Assembly: GCF_014699035.1 (NCBI RefSeq)
Contig: NZ_JACXAA010000011.1
Coordinates: 124,001 to 188,000, forward strand
Direction: 5' to 3'
DNA: 64,000 nucleotides
From: Spirosoma validum
GTDB taxonomy: Bacteria > Bacteroidota > Bacteroidia > Cytophagales > Spirosomataceae
Shown piece after piece: positions 8,889 to 17,253 of the stretch; the first letter of the stretch is position 1; each line of letters opens with the position of its first letter. The position numbers were made by a program, and so were the translations under genes. The notes under the pieces are model-generated. The model had not been told where the DNA came from, did not search any database, and saw nothing but the letters and a program-made list of their open reading frames with translations.

Positions 8889-8918
8889 GTGGTGTCGGGT
8901 GTTCAAACCCGACACCAC
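8889..8918. terminator. Strong hairpin after the cyanophycinase-like gene
   Basis: A perfect 12-bp stem, GTGGTGTCGGGT (8889-8900) with ACCCGACACCAC (8907-8918), and a 6-nt GTTCAA loop, begins 7 bp after the stop codon. It lacks a downstream T-run. Its apex resembles the TTCTCAAA apexes of the three-hairpin repeats at 24.7 and 44.9 kb, so it may be a single-hairpin member of that family. A role in termination or mRNA protection is inferred. Confidence 0.6.
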
Positions 8919-8984
8919 AGCAAGAACGCCTACCCATATCTATAAAAATAGTAAATCTATAGACCTTGAGTTTAATAAATTATA

Positions 8985-10334
8985 ATGATGTCCGAAGCTA
9001 AATCTGCTACTTTCTCAACCTGGACGAGTGCCGAACGGATCGTTTTTCGCTTCGCTTTTCTTTATTTCATCCTTCAGGCGGTTCCACTCGATTGGCGGTT
9101 CTATTATGATCTGTTTACGATTGATTGGGGAAGATTTTACTACCGTGACCTGTTTAACCTATCGCGTTATGCTCCGCATTTTTTCGGTCCTACTGATACA
9201 TTTGCCAACTGGGCCATTGTCGCACTCATTGCGTTAGTGGGCACCATAGTCTGGTCATTCCGCGATCCACAACGTCAGCATTACACCGAACTCTATTATT
9301 GGTTACGGGTCATTCTTCGCTATCGACTGGCTATTGGTGTTTTGGCGTACGGGTTCCTGAAACTGTTTCCGATGCAGGCACCCCTGCCTTCCCTCAGCAA
9401 CCTCAACACCGCCTACGGCGATTTTACGGCCTGGAAATTATTTTCGATGAGTCTGGGAATTGTGCCTTCCTACGAGTCGTTTCTGGGGCTGATCGAAATT
9501 CTGGGCGGCTTACTCCTGCTGAACCGGAAAACGACGTCGATCGCTATGTTGATCATCATTCCGTTTCTGGGAAATATCTTCATGTCGAACCTGGCTTATG
9601 AAGGCGGTGAGCATATCTACAGTTTTCTGCTCATTACGTATGCCCTGTTTTTGTTTGCTTTCGACGCCGTTCGGCTGTTTCGACTGGTTTCGCTGGAGCA
9701 ACCGGCGGCACCTAACCGGTTTAAACCCGTACTAACAGAAGCCTGGCAACGTTACGGTCGTCTCGCGTTAAAAAGTGCGTTTATCGTTTTTGCCGTCGTC
9801 GTGTACGGCTACAAAACCTACGCGGCTTATCGGACGGGTCCGTACCAGTTTCCCCAAACGCCCGGTTTATCGGGCGCTACCGGTGTTTATGACGTGGCCA
9901 AATTTAAACTAGCTGGTCAGGCCCTCCCCTATTCGAAAACGGATTCGGTGCGCTGGCAGGACGTTGTCTTTGAAACCTGGAATACGATCAGCATCAAATC
10001 AAATCGGCCCGTTCTGCTCGACCGGGTGGAAACCGAACAGATTCACTCGGCAGACACGGACCGGACATACGAAGAAGCCGGGGCGGCAGGACGGCACTAT
10101 TATACCTATCAGGTTGATTCGGTTCAGCACGTACTGACGCTGAAAAACCGCAATCCAAATTATCCGAACGAAACCCTGACGCTACGCTATAACCAGGCCG
10201 GTAACAATGACTTCATCCTGTCGGGACTGAACGAAAACCGGGATTCGGTCTACGCCGTACTTCACAAACTGGATAAAAAATACTTGCTCCACGAGGCAGC
10301 TAAAGCAGGTCGGCGGGGTATACTCAAACTCTAA
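8985..10334 (+). CDS. DoxX-like polytopic membrane protein with C-terminal soluble domain (first of a tandem pair)
   Basis: 449 residues (ATG at 8985 or 8988). Hydrophobic segments include ERIVFRFAFLYFILQAVPLDW, ANWAIVALIALVGTIVWSF and several around 105-225. The core YWLRVILRYRLAIGVLAYGFLKLFPMQ, then GLIEILGGLLLLNRKTT and GGEHIYSFLL, is like DoxX/DoxD-type proteins, named after a thiosulfate:quinone oxidoreductase subunit. After the last membrane segment (about residue 270) about 170 residues form a soluble domain with SVRWQDVVFETWNT and DFILSGLNENRDSVYAVL. The next gene is a clear paralogue. It is the first gene of an operon continuing with cytochrome c and SoxC, so a role as membrane electron-transfer partner is plausible but inferred. 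It could instead be an uncharacterised stress or permease-like DoxX protein. Confidence 0.75.
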   Translation: MMSEAKSATFSTWTSAERIVFRFAFLYFILQAVPLDWRFYYDLFTIDWGRFYYRDLFNLSRYAPHFFGPTDTFANWAIVALIALVGTIVWSFRDPQRQHYTELYYWLRVILRYRLAIGVLAYGFLKLFPMQAPLPSLSNLNTAYGDFTAWKLFSMSLGIVPSYESFLGLIEILGGLLLLNRKTTSIAMLIIIPFLGNIFMSNLAYEGGEHIYSFLLITYALFLFAFDAVRLFRLVSLEQPAAPNRFKPVLTEAWQRYGRLALKSAFIVFAVVVYGYKTYAAYRTGPYQFPQTPGLSGATGVYDVAKFKLAGQALPYSKTDSVRWQDVVFETWNTISIKSNRPVLLDRVETEQIHSADTDRTYEEAGAAGRHYYTYQVDSVQHVLTLKNRNPNYPNETLTLRYNQAGNNDFILSGLNENRDSVYAVLHKLDKKYLLHEAAKAGRRGILKL

Positions 10335-10347
10335 CCATTACGTACCA

Positions 10348-12030
10348 ATGGCACTTCCGAATATCAATCCTGAACGGTCAGACTTAGGGCTGGTCTCGTC
10401 TGAAGAACTGGTCGCTATTTACGAACCTACCCAACAAGCTACTACAGCTGGTTCTTCGGCTGGATCACCCAAACGCTTTTACGACTGGACAAGCGGGCAG
10501 AAAATACTGTTCCGCATAGCTTTTATTTTCTTTATCGTCATGTCGATCCCAACCGGCGTGAATTGGTACAAAAACGTCACCTCGCTCGACTGGCTGCACC
10601 TGCATTATCGTGACCTGTACGACGTTGCGCGCTTTCAGCCGAACATGCTGGGTCGCGTAAACTGGTGGCCTGCCTGGATGGGCTACGGGGAATGGGTATT
10701 TATCCTGCTTGTCACTACGGTCCTCGGGCTGGTCTGGACGGCCATCGTTCGCCTTCGAAAAGCGGAACCACGTAATTACAATTTGCTCTATTACTGGCTT
10801 CGGGTCGTCGTTCGCTACCGCGCGGGCATCGGAATCATCGGCTTCGGTTTTACCAAACTAATGCCAACCCAACTACCCTATCCGTCATTGGGCTTGCTCA
10901 ACACCAACTTCGGCGATCTAACGGCGCAGAAAATTTACTGGCTATCCATCGGTATTGCACCCTGGTATGAGGTCTTCACCGGCGTTGTGGAAGTGCTGGC
11001 GGGTGCTCTGCTGTTCTTCCGGGCCACTACGTTCTGGGGTTCTGTGCTGCTCTTCGGTGCGCTGGCGGACATTGTTTACGTTAATCTCGCTTATGATGGA
11101 GGTGTTCATGGTTACAGTTCTTATTTCGTGCTGCTGGCCGGTTTCCTGCTGATATACTACGTTCGGGACCTGTATAATCTCCTGATTCGGGAGCAGTTCA
11201 CAATTCCCGTGCATTTCTATCCCCGCTTAAACCGGTGGCAGCAGGGAGTCCGCATTAGTTTGAAAACAGCCACCATTGGCATTTTCCTGGTTTTGTTAGG
11301 CTGGATTCAATACCTCAATTTCCGGTACGATCCGTACAAGCAGCCCGCTCAGAAAGGCATTCGGGAGCTTCGGGGTAACTACGCTATAACCGAGTTTCGA
11401 CTTAATAATCAGTCAATTCCTTATTCGCCAGTGGATTCGGTACGCTGGCAGGAAGCTACGTTTGAAAACTGGTCGACCCTAACGTATAAAGTGAATCGTG
11501 CCGTGCCGCTGGATTTGTCAAACGGCGGTGGCTCACCCATGCGGGACCTCAACCGAACCTTCGAGTTGACGGGCGTAGCGGGTGGTCAGCGGGTTTTTTA
11601 TTACGATGCTGACCCGATCAGTCACGTTTTGTATCTGCAGGATAAATACCGCCCGTTCGACGGACGCCGGGGTGAAGGCGATTCACCTTCCGGATCAGAT
11701 AACAAAAAGGGCAAATCGAATCGTAAAGCCAGATCTGAGAAATCAACCGATAACTGGATTCCGGCGACTGCGCTGGCTAGTATCGGACCAGAAGATTCGA
11801 AAATTGACGCCATTGCCCGCACCACCCGACGGACGAAAGGCATCAACTCCGAAGCCCGTATGGAAAATGGCAAACGCAAGCGGATGATTCTAAATTACCA
11901 GACCACCGACGGATCGCACGTTATTCTGACGGGTATTAACGAAAACAAGGATTCAATTTACGTCGTATTGGATCGGGTCGATCGGCCCTACGCCCTGTCG
12001 AAAAGTACACTGAATGCCGGTACGTATTAG
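10348..12030 (+). CDS. DoxX-like polytopic membrane protein with C-terminal soluble domain (second paralogue)
   Basis: 560 residues, 13 bp after its paralogue. It shares the same blocks: YYWLRVVVRYRAGIGIIGFGFTKLMPTQ, the NTNFGDLTAQKIYW segment, GVVEVLAGALLFFRATTFWG, VNLAYDGGVHGYSS, then the soluble region with SVRWQEATFENWST and VILTGINENKDSIYVVL. It differs by an extra N-terminal tail of about 50 residues and by a charged, low-complexity insertion (about residues 432-510, rich in K, R, S, G and D) inside the soluble domain. That insertion is absent from the first copy. The paired arrangement suggests a heterodimer made after tandem duplication. The downstream neighbours at 12047 (cytochrome c) and 12639 (SoxC-like) are packed with gaps of 16 and 1 bp. 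Function inferred from context only. Confidence 0.75.
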   Translation: MALPNINPERSDLGLVSSEELVAIYEPTQQATTAGSSAGSPKRFYDWTSGQKILFRIAFIFFIVMSIPTGVNWYKNVTSLDWLHLHYRDLYDVARFQPNMLGRVNWWPAWMGYGEWVFILLVTTVLGLVWTAIVRLRKAEPRNYNLLYYWLRVVVRYRAGIGIIGFGFTKLMPTQLPYPSLGLLNTNFGDLTAQKIYWLSIGIAPWYEVFTGVVEVLAGALLFFRATTFWGSVLLFGALADIVYVNLAYDGGVHGYSSYFVLLAGFLLIYYVRDLYNLLIREQFTIPVHFYPRLNRWQQGVRISLKTATIGIFLVLLGWIQYLNFRYDPYKQPAQKGIRELRGNYAITEFRLNNQSIPYSPVDSVRWQEATFENWSTLTYKVNRAVPLDLSNGGGSPMRDLNRTFELTGVAGGQRVFYYDADPISHVLYLQDKYRPFDGRRGEGDSPSGSDNKKGKSNRKARSEKSTDNWIPATALASIGPEDSKIDAIARTTRRTKGINSEARMENGKRKRMILNYQTTDGSHVILTGINENKDSIYVVLDRVDRPYALSKSTLNAGTY

Positions 12031-12046
12031 TCTTTGATTTTACAGC

Positions 12047-12637
12047 ATGAACTTATACAGTCTCTGGCTTCCGGGTGCCTTCTTGTTGGTGATGTTGACT
12101 AGCCGTTTTCAGACAATAGGTGAAGATAGACGGACTTCGCCTATAGCCAAAGTTGATACGTTGCCGACTCATTTTGGATTCGGGAGACCGGCTACAGCAG
12201 CCGAAATCGCCCGGCTCGATATTGACGTACGACCGGATGGAAAAGGCTTACCCGCTGGTGAGGGACAGGTTCTCACTGGCAAGCAGATTTTTGCGGCCAA
12301 ATGTGCGGCCTGTCACGGTACCGGGGGCGTAGATGGCCCGAACGGTTCACTGGTGACTACGACTAATCCGGGTAGAAAACGGCCCGAAAAAACCATTGGT
12401 AATTACTGGCCGTATGCCACCACCGTGTTCGATTATATTCGCCGGGCGATGCCGTTTAGCCAGCCGGGTTCACTCACCAATGACGAAGTCTATCACCTGA
12501 CGGCGTACTTGTTACAGGCGAATGGCATCATCGACGAAAAAACCGTCATCAATGCGCAGACGCTTCCCCGTGTGGTGATGCCTGCGCAGAAACTGTTCGT
12601 TCCGGACGATCGCAAAGGCGGCTCCGAAATCAAGTAA
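12047..12637 (+). CDS. c-type cytochrome, SoxD/SorB-like partner of the sulfite dehydrogenase
   Basis: 196 residues. The hydrophobic N-terminus (about 1-22) is a signal peptide or anchor, then one haem site, CAACH, at residues 86-90, with the probable axial Met135 in RRAMPF. The segment WPYATTVFDYIRRAMPF followed by LTNDEVYHLTAYLLQANGI and a conserved LPRVVMP is characteristic of the cytochrome that accompanies SoxC-type sulfite dehydrogenases. The classic SoxD is a longer diheme protein; this one has a single haem domain. It should take electrons from the molybdenum enzyme encoded 1 bp downstream and pass them to the respiratory chain in the periplasm. The downstream acceptor is unknown; the two DoxX-like membrane proteins upstream are candidates. 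Confidence 0.9.
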   Translation: MNLYSLWLPGAFLLVMLTSRFQTIGEDRRTSPIAKVDTLPTHFGFGRPATAAEIARLDIDVRPDGKGLPAGEGQVLTGKQIFAAKCAACHGTGGVDGPNGSLVTTTNPGRKRPEKTIGNYWPYATTVFDYIRRAMPFSQPGSLTNDEVYHLTAYLLQANGIIDEKTVINAQTLPRVVMPAQKLFVPDDRKGGSEIK

Positions 12638-12638
12638 A

Positions 12639-13913
12639 ATGACGAAAAAACGCATTCAACTGGAGCAGATTACAGGTCGCTTGTCCCGCCGGGCGATGCT
12701 TGGGGGCGCGGCCACAGCAGTTGTCGCGCTTGTTCAGACGGCATCGGGCAAAACGATTCAGCAAGGCGTATCGATCAGCGAACTACTCCCCGATGATCCA
12801 ACGAAACAAATCGGTACGTTGGCCGGTGAAGTTGGAACCCGCTCTGCGTTCGAAAAAGTGGTCAAAAAACCGTCCGATATTTCGTCACGGTCGCCGTTGC
12901 AGGATTTTTACGGGATCATTACGCCATCCGATCTGCATTTTGAACGCCACCACGCGGGCGTACCGGCCATTGATCCCGCCAAACACGAATTATTGATCCA
13001 CGGGCTGGTCGATAAGCCTCTGGTGTTTACCGTAGAGGACCTAAAACGTTTTCCATCGGTTTCGCGAATTGCTTTTCTGGAGTGCTCGGGTAATTTTCGT
13101 AGTGGCAAAGAAACCATGAGTCCCCAGGACATTTGTGGATTAACCAGCCAAAGCGAGTGGACGGGGGTCAAGCTCTCGACGCTTTTCCGGGAAGCAGGCG
13201 TTAAATCAAACGCTACGTGGTTTCTGGCCGAAGGGTCCGATGCGGCTGTTATGACCCGTAGCATTCCGGTAAAAAAAGGCTGGGACGATGCGATTGTAGC
13301 CTACGCCCAGAATGGTGAAGCGCTACGTCCTGAGCAAGGCTATCCGGTACGCTTGTTTCTGCCCGGCTGGGAGGGCAATACGTCTGTGAAATGGCTACGT
13401 CGAATCGAGCTGTCGGATCAGCCGTTTATGACCCGCGAAGAAACCTCAAAATATACCGAACCAATCAAAGGCGCCGAACCGGTGCGCCGGAGCGACGGCC
13501 CGGGCAAGTACCGACAATTCAGTTTCGATATCGATGCCCGGTCGATCATTACGTTCCCGGCTTATCCGAAAACGGTTGAAAAAGGCTGGATCGAAATTCG
13601 GGGGATTGCCTGGAGCGGTCGCGGTAAAGTAGCGCGGGTAGAGGTCAGCACGGATGCGGGGAAATCCTGGCAATTGGCTACGCTTCAGGAACCGATTCTG
13701 GATAAAGCCCACACGGCCTTCCGCTACGTATGGAATTGGAACGGAGTTGAAACGGAGATTCTGAGCCGCGTGACCGACGAGACGGGTTATCTTCAGCCTA
13801 CCCTGAATCAACTATTTGCGGCCCGTGGCGACACCATCAGCTATCATTTCAATCCGATCACGGCCTGGCGAATTAAGTCAGATGGTTCGGTGTTATTTAA
13901 ACCCGAACCCTGA
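12639..13913 (+). CDS. SoxC-like sulfite dehydrogenase, molybdopterin subunit
   Basis: 424 residues. A twin-arginine signal (RLSRRAMLGG, residues 14-23) predicts Tat export of the folded cofactor-loaded enzyme. The oxidoreductase molybdopterin domain (about 85-270) contains FERHHAGVP, the Mo-ligating cysteine in FLECSGNF (Cys149), and GYPVRLFLPGWEGNTSVKWLRRIEL. A C-terminal Mo-co dimerisation domain (about 285-395) contains KGWIEIRGIAWSGRGKVARVEVS. These are marks of SoxC rather than of the YedY/MsrP reductase. The expected reaction is oxidation of sulfite, or in full Sox systems of a SoxYZ-bound sulfane, with electrons to the adjacent cytochrome c. No soxXA, soxYZ or soxB is in the window, so free sulfite is the likelier substrate. 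Confidence 0.88.
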   Translation: MTKKRIQLEQITGRLSRRAMLGGAATAVVALVQTASGKTIQQGVSISELLPDDPTKQIGTLAGEVGTRSAFEKVVKKPSDISSRSPLQDFYGIITPSDLHFERHHAGVPAIDPAKHELLIHGLVDKPLVFTVEDLKRFPSVSRIAFLECSGNFRSGKETMSPQDICGLTSQSEWTGVKLSTLFREAGVKSNATWFLAEGSDAAVMTRSIPVKKGWDDAIVAYAQNGEALRPEQGYPVRLFLPGWEGNTSVKWLRRIELSDQPFMTREETSKYTEPIKGAEPVRRSDGPGKYRQFSFDIDARSIITFPAYPKTVEKGWIEIRGIAWSGRGKVARVEVSTDAGKSWQLATLQEPILDKAHTAFRYVWNWNGVETEILSRVTDETGYLQPTLNQLFAARGDTISYHFNPITAWRIKSDGSVLFKPEP

Positions 13914-13916
13914 GAC

Positions 13917-15386
13917 ATGGCGAAAACAGAATTTGATGCAGTAGTAGTTGGCTCAGGCCCGAACGGCTTGAGTGCCGCCATTACGCTTCAACAAGCCGGA
14001 TTATCCGTACTCGTACTGGAGGCTAAAGAAACCATTGGTGGAGGTTTACGGTCAGCGGAGTTGACGCTACCGGGTTTTACGCACGATGTTTGCTCGGCTA
14101 TCCATCCGATGGCTCTCGGTTCGCCTTTTTTTCAGACACTGCCTCTAGCCGAACATGGTCTGGAATACATTAACCCGCCGATCTTGTGCGCTCATCCATT
14201 CGATACGGGGAAGGCTGCTGCGTTAACATCCTCCCTAGCCGAAACGGCAGCGTCACTCGGGCTGGACAACCAGGCGTATCTGAACCTTTTTGAAGGGTTA
14301 GTGCAGCGCTGGCCGAACCTGGCACCTGACATATTGGGACCTCTGCGTTTTCCTAAACATCCGATCGATCTGGCTCGCTTTGGGTTGGATGCACTTTTGC
14401 CCATTACGCAACTGGTTAAACGCTTCCAGACTACCGAAGCCCGCGGCTTACTGGGAGGCATGGCTGCCCACGCTATTCAGCCATTAACCAATCTCACAAC
14501 GTCAGCTATTGCGCTGGTGCTCATGACGGCCGGTCATCGGTACGGCTGGCCAATCCCAAAGGGCGGCTCTCAGGCGATTGCGCAGGCGTTGACTTCCTAT
14601 TTCCGCTCGCTGGAGGGAATTGTCGAGACGAACCGACCGGTTCAATTACTTAAAGACATTCCTTCGTCGCGCGTTGTGCTGTTCGATCTTACACCGAAAC
14701 AATTGCTACGTATCGCTGGAGACCGCTTTTCAACGATTTATCGCACGCAGCTGGAACGGTATCGATATGGGATGGGCGTCTTTAAAATCGATTGGGCACT
14801 GGATGGCCCCATTCCGTTTACCGCCCCTGAATGTCGACAGGCGGGTACCGTGCATCTTGGTGGTACGTTCGAAGAGATGGTTCAGACGGAGCAAATGTCC
14901 TCATCCGGAAAACACCCCGACCGGCCCTTCGTTCTACTGGCGCAGCAGAGCTTATTCGACACTACCCGTGCCCCCGAAGGAAAACATACGGCCTGGGCGT
15001 ACTGCCACGTACCGAATGGGTCAACGCTGGACCGTACCGATGCGATTGAGCAGCAGGTTGAACGATTTGCACCGGGCTTCCGCGACCGTATTCTGGCCCG
15101 ACACACGTTGAATACGGTTCAATTGGAACACTATAATCCCAACTACGTTGGCGGTGATATCAATGGCGGTATCCTCGACATTACCCAACTTTACACTCGC
15201 CCGGTCATAACCCTGTCGCCGTACGAAACCTCAGCACCCGGAATTTTTATTTGCTCTTCCTCTACACCACCAGGCGGTGGGGTTCACGGCATGTGTGGTT
15301 ACCATGCGGCTCGCGTGGCTCTTCGCCAGGGATTCGGTATAGCAATTCCGGATCGGCCTGCTGCACACCTTAGCCAAACTAAATGA
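13917..15386 (+). CDS. Phytoene-desaturase/CrtI-like FAD-dependent oxidoreductase
   Basis: 489 residues. The N-terminal Rossmann fold has GSGPNG at residues 12-17 and the ribose-binding Glu at the end of strand 2 (VLVLEAKETIGGGLRS). It matches the CrtI/PYROXD2-like branch of the amine-oxidase superfamily: GFTHDVCSAIHPM near the N-terminus, and the C-terminal FAD motif PGIFICSSSTPPGGGVHGMCGYHAA. The start lies 3 bp after the SoxC stop, so it is the last gene of the five-gene operon. No carotenoid genes are nearby, which argues against a carotenoid role; these enzymes are often annotated only as NAD(P)/FAD-dependent oxidoreductases. Its reason for sitting with a sulfite dehydrogenase is unknown. 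The convergent SDR gene ends 5 bp downstream. Confidence 0.88.
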   Translation: MAKTEFDAVVVGSGPNGLSAAITLQQAGLSVLVLEAKETIGGGLRSAELTLPGFTHDVCSAIHPMALGSPFFQTLPLAEHGLEYINPPILCAHPFDTGKAAALTSSLAETAASLGLDNQAYLNLFEGLVQRWPNLAPDILGPLRFPKHPIDLARFGLDALLPITQLVKRFQTTEARGLLGGMAAHAIQPLTNLTTSAIALVLMTAGHRYGWPIPKGGSQAIAQALTSYFRSLEGIVETNRPVQLLKDIPSSRVVLFDLTPKQLLRIAGDRFSTIYRTQLERYRYGMGVFKIDWALDGPIPFTAPECRQAGTVHLGGTFEEMVQTEQMSSSGKHPDRPFVLLAQQSLFDTTRAPEGKHTAWAYCHVPNGSTLDRTDAIEQQVERFAPGFRDRILARHTLNTVQLEHYNPNYVGGDINGGILDITQLYTRPVITLSPYETSAPGIFICSSSTPPGGGVHGMCGYHAARVALRQGFGIAIPDRPAAHLSQTK

Positions 15387-15391
15387 CATAA

Positions 15392-16195
15392 CTACCTGGT
15401 CAGCAAGCCAGCATCCAGAACAAACTGCGATCCGGTGATGTAGCGAGCCTCGTCTGAAACCAAATAAAGCACCATTGCTGATACGTCCTCCGGCTCTACC
15501 CAGGGAACTGGAAGCAGATTGCCTGCCGACCGCTCGGCGATTTCCTGCGTGGTTGCACCTTCCAGTTCGGCCAGCCCGTCGTTCATCGGCGTGTTGACCC
15601 CGGTGGGGTGAATCGAGTTCACCCGAATGTTATGCGGAGCCAGCTCGATTGCCCAGGACTTGGTCAAGCCCACCAAACCCCATTTGGAGGCCGCATAATG
15701 GCTCAGTCGGTTCATTCCCCGAAGCCCCGCAATTGAAGAATTGTTAATAATAACGCCCCCATGTTGCCGGATCATCACTGGGATAATACGTCGGGCTATC
15801 AACCAGGGACCTTTCAGGTTGATGTCGATCATCGCATCCCACGCTTCTTCGGCAAGTTCATGTGCCAGTCCATAGGCACAAATACCCGCGTTGTTGAATA
15901 GAATATCGATACGGCCAAAGTTGCTGATTGCTCGTTCGACAGCGTAGCTGATATCCTGGTCATTTCGTACGTCTCCGGTTATGGTTAGACACCAGGCGTC
16001 GAGGGATTCAATCTCCTGCTGTAACGACGTAAGCTCAGATTCAGAACCGAGTGTATACCCCGGATAGCTCAGTGGTTTCGCTACGTCAAAGGCAACAATG
16101 CTGGCCCCCTCTTTTGCCAGAGCAAGTGCCACCGCCCGGCCTTGCCCGTGGGCAGCGCCCGTAATGAATGCGACTTTTCCGACTAGTTTAGGCAT
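15392..16195 (-). CDS. SDR-family oxidoreductase resembling mycofactocin-coupled dehydrogenases
   Basis: 267 residues. The Rossmann motif TGAAHGQGRA is at about residues 12-21, the NNAG motif in LFNNAGICAYG, catalytic Ser in NNSSIAG, and Tyr/Lys in YAASKWG. TGAAHGQG, the insertion after the second strand (about residues 40-66) and VNSIHPTGVNTPM are hallmarks of the carveol-dehydrogenase-like SDRs that in actinobacteria retain their nicotinamide and work with mycofactocin. No mycofactocin synthesis gene is visible, so the real electron acceptor here is unknown. The start overlaps the upstream CMD-like gene by 8 bp, so the two are translationally linked. The substrate is probably an alcohol; this is inferred from the family. 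Confidence 0.85.
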   Translation of the reverse strand: MPKLVGKVAFITGAAHGQGRAVALALAKEGASIVAFDVAKPLSYPGYTLGSESELTSLQQEIESLDAWCLTITGDVRNDQDISYAVERAISNFGRIDILFNNAGICAYGLAHELAEEAWDAMIDINLKGPWLIARRIIPVMIRQHGGVIINNSSIAGLRGMNRLSHYAASKWGLVGLTKSWAIELAPHNIRVNSIHPTGVNTPMNDGLAELEGATTQEIAERSAGNLLPVPWVEPEDVSAMVLYLVSDEARYITGSQFVLDAGLLTR

Positions 16196-16739
16196 GAGTT
16201 GCTGATTGGGTTAACGGTTTGTAAGGAGTCAGGTAATCATCAATCGTTACGTCCAGTACGTTATTAAACAGATTGGTCGCAATCATCTGTCCGGCAAACG
16301 CAACCAGCAGCACAATCTCATCGTCCGAATACACCTGATGAATGGGCTCGTACAGAGCATCGGACACCTCTCCCCGATTGCTGACTATAGCCGCTCCAAA
16401 CGCGAGCAGCTCTTGCTCAGCCTTTGTCAGATGTAAGTCCTCCGGTCGTTCCCCGTGCTCGATTATAATTTTTCGAAAAAAGGTCGTGCAGAGTGGGCAA
16501 TCACTCGCCTGAGAAATGGCATGCGCAAACAGATACGCTGTCCGTTCACCAACTATTTTTTTTACCTCCTCATACAGCGGATACCATTGCATATACACGT
16601 TGAACGCTAAGGGCGAGTGACTCAGCGTTGCTTTCATGTTGGTAATGCGCGAACCAGGGTACGTATCGATATGATGAGCCCAGGCCGCTTTCAGGTCGGC
16701 AGAATCCTTGGCCTCAATAAGTGGAGCTATCCGTGGCAT
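16188..16739 (-). CDS. Carboxymuconolactone-decarboxylase/AhpD-like protein
   Basis: 183 residues. The CMD/AhpD-like all-helical core includes MQWYPLYEEVKKIVGERTAYLFAHAIS and a redox-type CxxC in SDCPLCTTFFRKII, followed by LTKAEQELLAFGAAI. AhpD-type proteins reduce peroxiredoxins or act as thiol oxidoreductases through that CxxC; true decarboxylases lack it, so a redox role is more likely. A second conserved block (DDEIVLLVAFAGQMIATNLFNNVLDV) is in the C-terminal half. The gene overlaps the following SDR start by 8 bp, and a DUF4395 gene lies 73 bp upstream on the same strand. Substrate unknown. Confidence 0.8.
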   Translation of the reverse strand: MPRIAPLIEAKDSADLKAAWAHHIDTYPGSRITNMKATLSHSPLAFNVYMQWYPLYEEVKKIVGERTAYLFAHAISQASDCPLCTTFFRKIIIEHGERPEDLHLTKAEQELLAFGAAIVSNRGEVSDALYEPIHQVYSDDEIVLLVAFAGQMIATNLFNNVLDVTIDDYLTPYKPLTQSATHA

Positions 16740-16812
16740 TGTGTTGATTGATCAGTCAATGAATAATACGTTTGGGAACAGGGCATTTACACCGAGCCGG
16801 ACAACTCTCAAG

Positions 16813-17253
16813 TTAAGCCGCTCTGGAAAACAGGCGCACATAGAGAGTGTAGACATAGCAGCCCGCGCAAATCCCCACCAGAGATTCGAGGGCCGCGAAA
16901 CCGGCTAGAATAGCAGCCGGAAACAGAGTCGATACGTGAGCCAGATGAAGGCCTAAAATCAGCAGACTGAAGCACAAACCTATGCGGGCGGCAAATCGTT
17001 TCGGTGCCTGATCGGTCGCTTTATAGGGCAATCGAACTGTTTTTACGAGCCAGTCTGCTCCGTTCCCAAACGGACTGTACTTCCCCAGATTGAAACTCCG
17101 TAAGCTAAAATCAACCAGTAGCAGTATAGGCAGCAGGAGCCAGCCTGTCAGCAGAAACAGCAGGGTCGTAAGCAAGACAAATCCGGCAATCAGGCGCACT
17201 TTTACTTCATTAATCTGTACCCCATCAACGGGACATATGAGATTCGAATCCAT
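16813..17253 (-). CDS. DUF4395-family integral membrane protein
   Basis: 146 residues with about four membrane segments: KVRLIAGFVLLTTLLFLLTGWLLLPILLLVDF, a loop with RSFNLGKYSPFG, FAARIGLCFSLLILGLHLA, and FPAAILAGFAALESLVGICAGCYVYTLYV. The N-terminal CPVD motif with conserved Cys, and GICAGCYVY near the end, are typical of DUF4395 proteins, some of which occur with thioredoxin or thiosulfate-handling genes. It is first in a leftward group with the CMD-like and SDR genes. No experimental function is known to me for the family. The two conserved cysteine sites suggest a redox or sulfur link, which would fit the SoxC-like operon nearby; that link is inference. Confidence 0.8.
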   Translation of the reverse strand: MDSNLICPVDGVQINEVKVRLIAGFVLLTTLLFLLTGWLLLPILLLVDFSLRSFNLGKYSPFGNGADWLVKTVRLPYKATDQAPKRFAARIGLCFSLLILGLHLAHVSTLFPAAILAGFAALESLVGICAGCYVYTLYVRLFSRAA

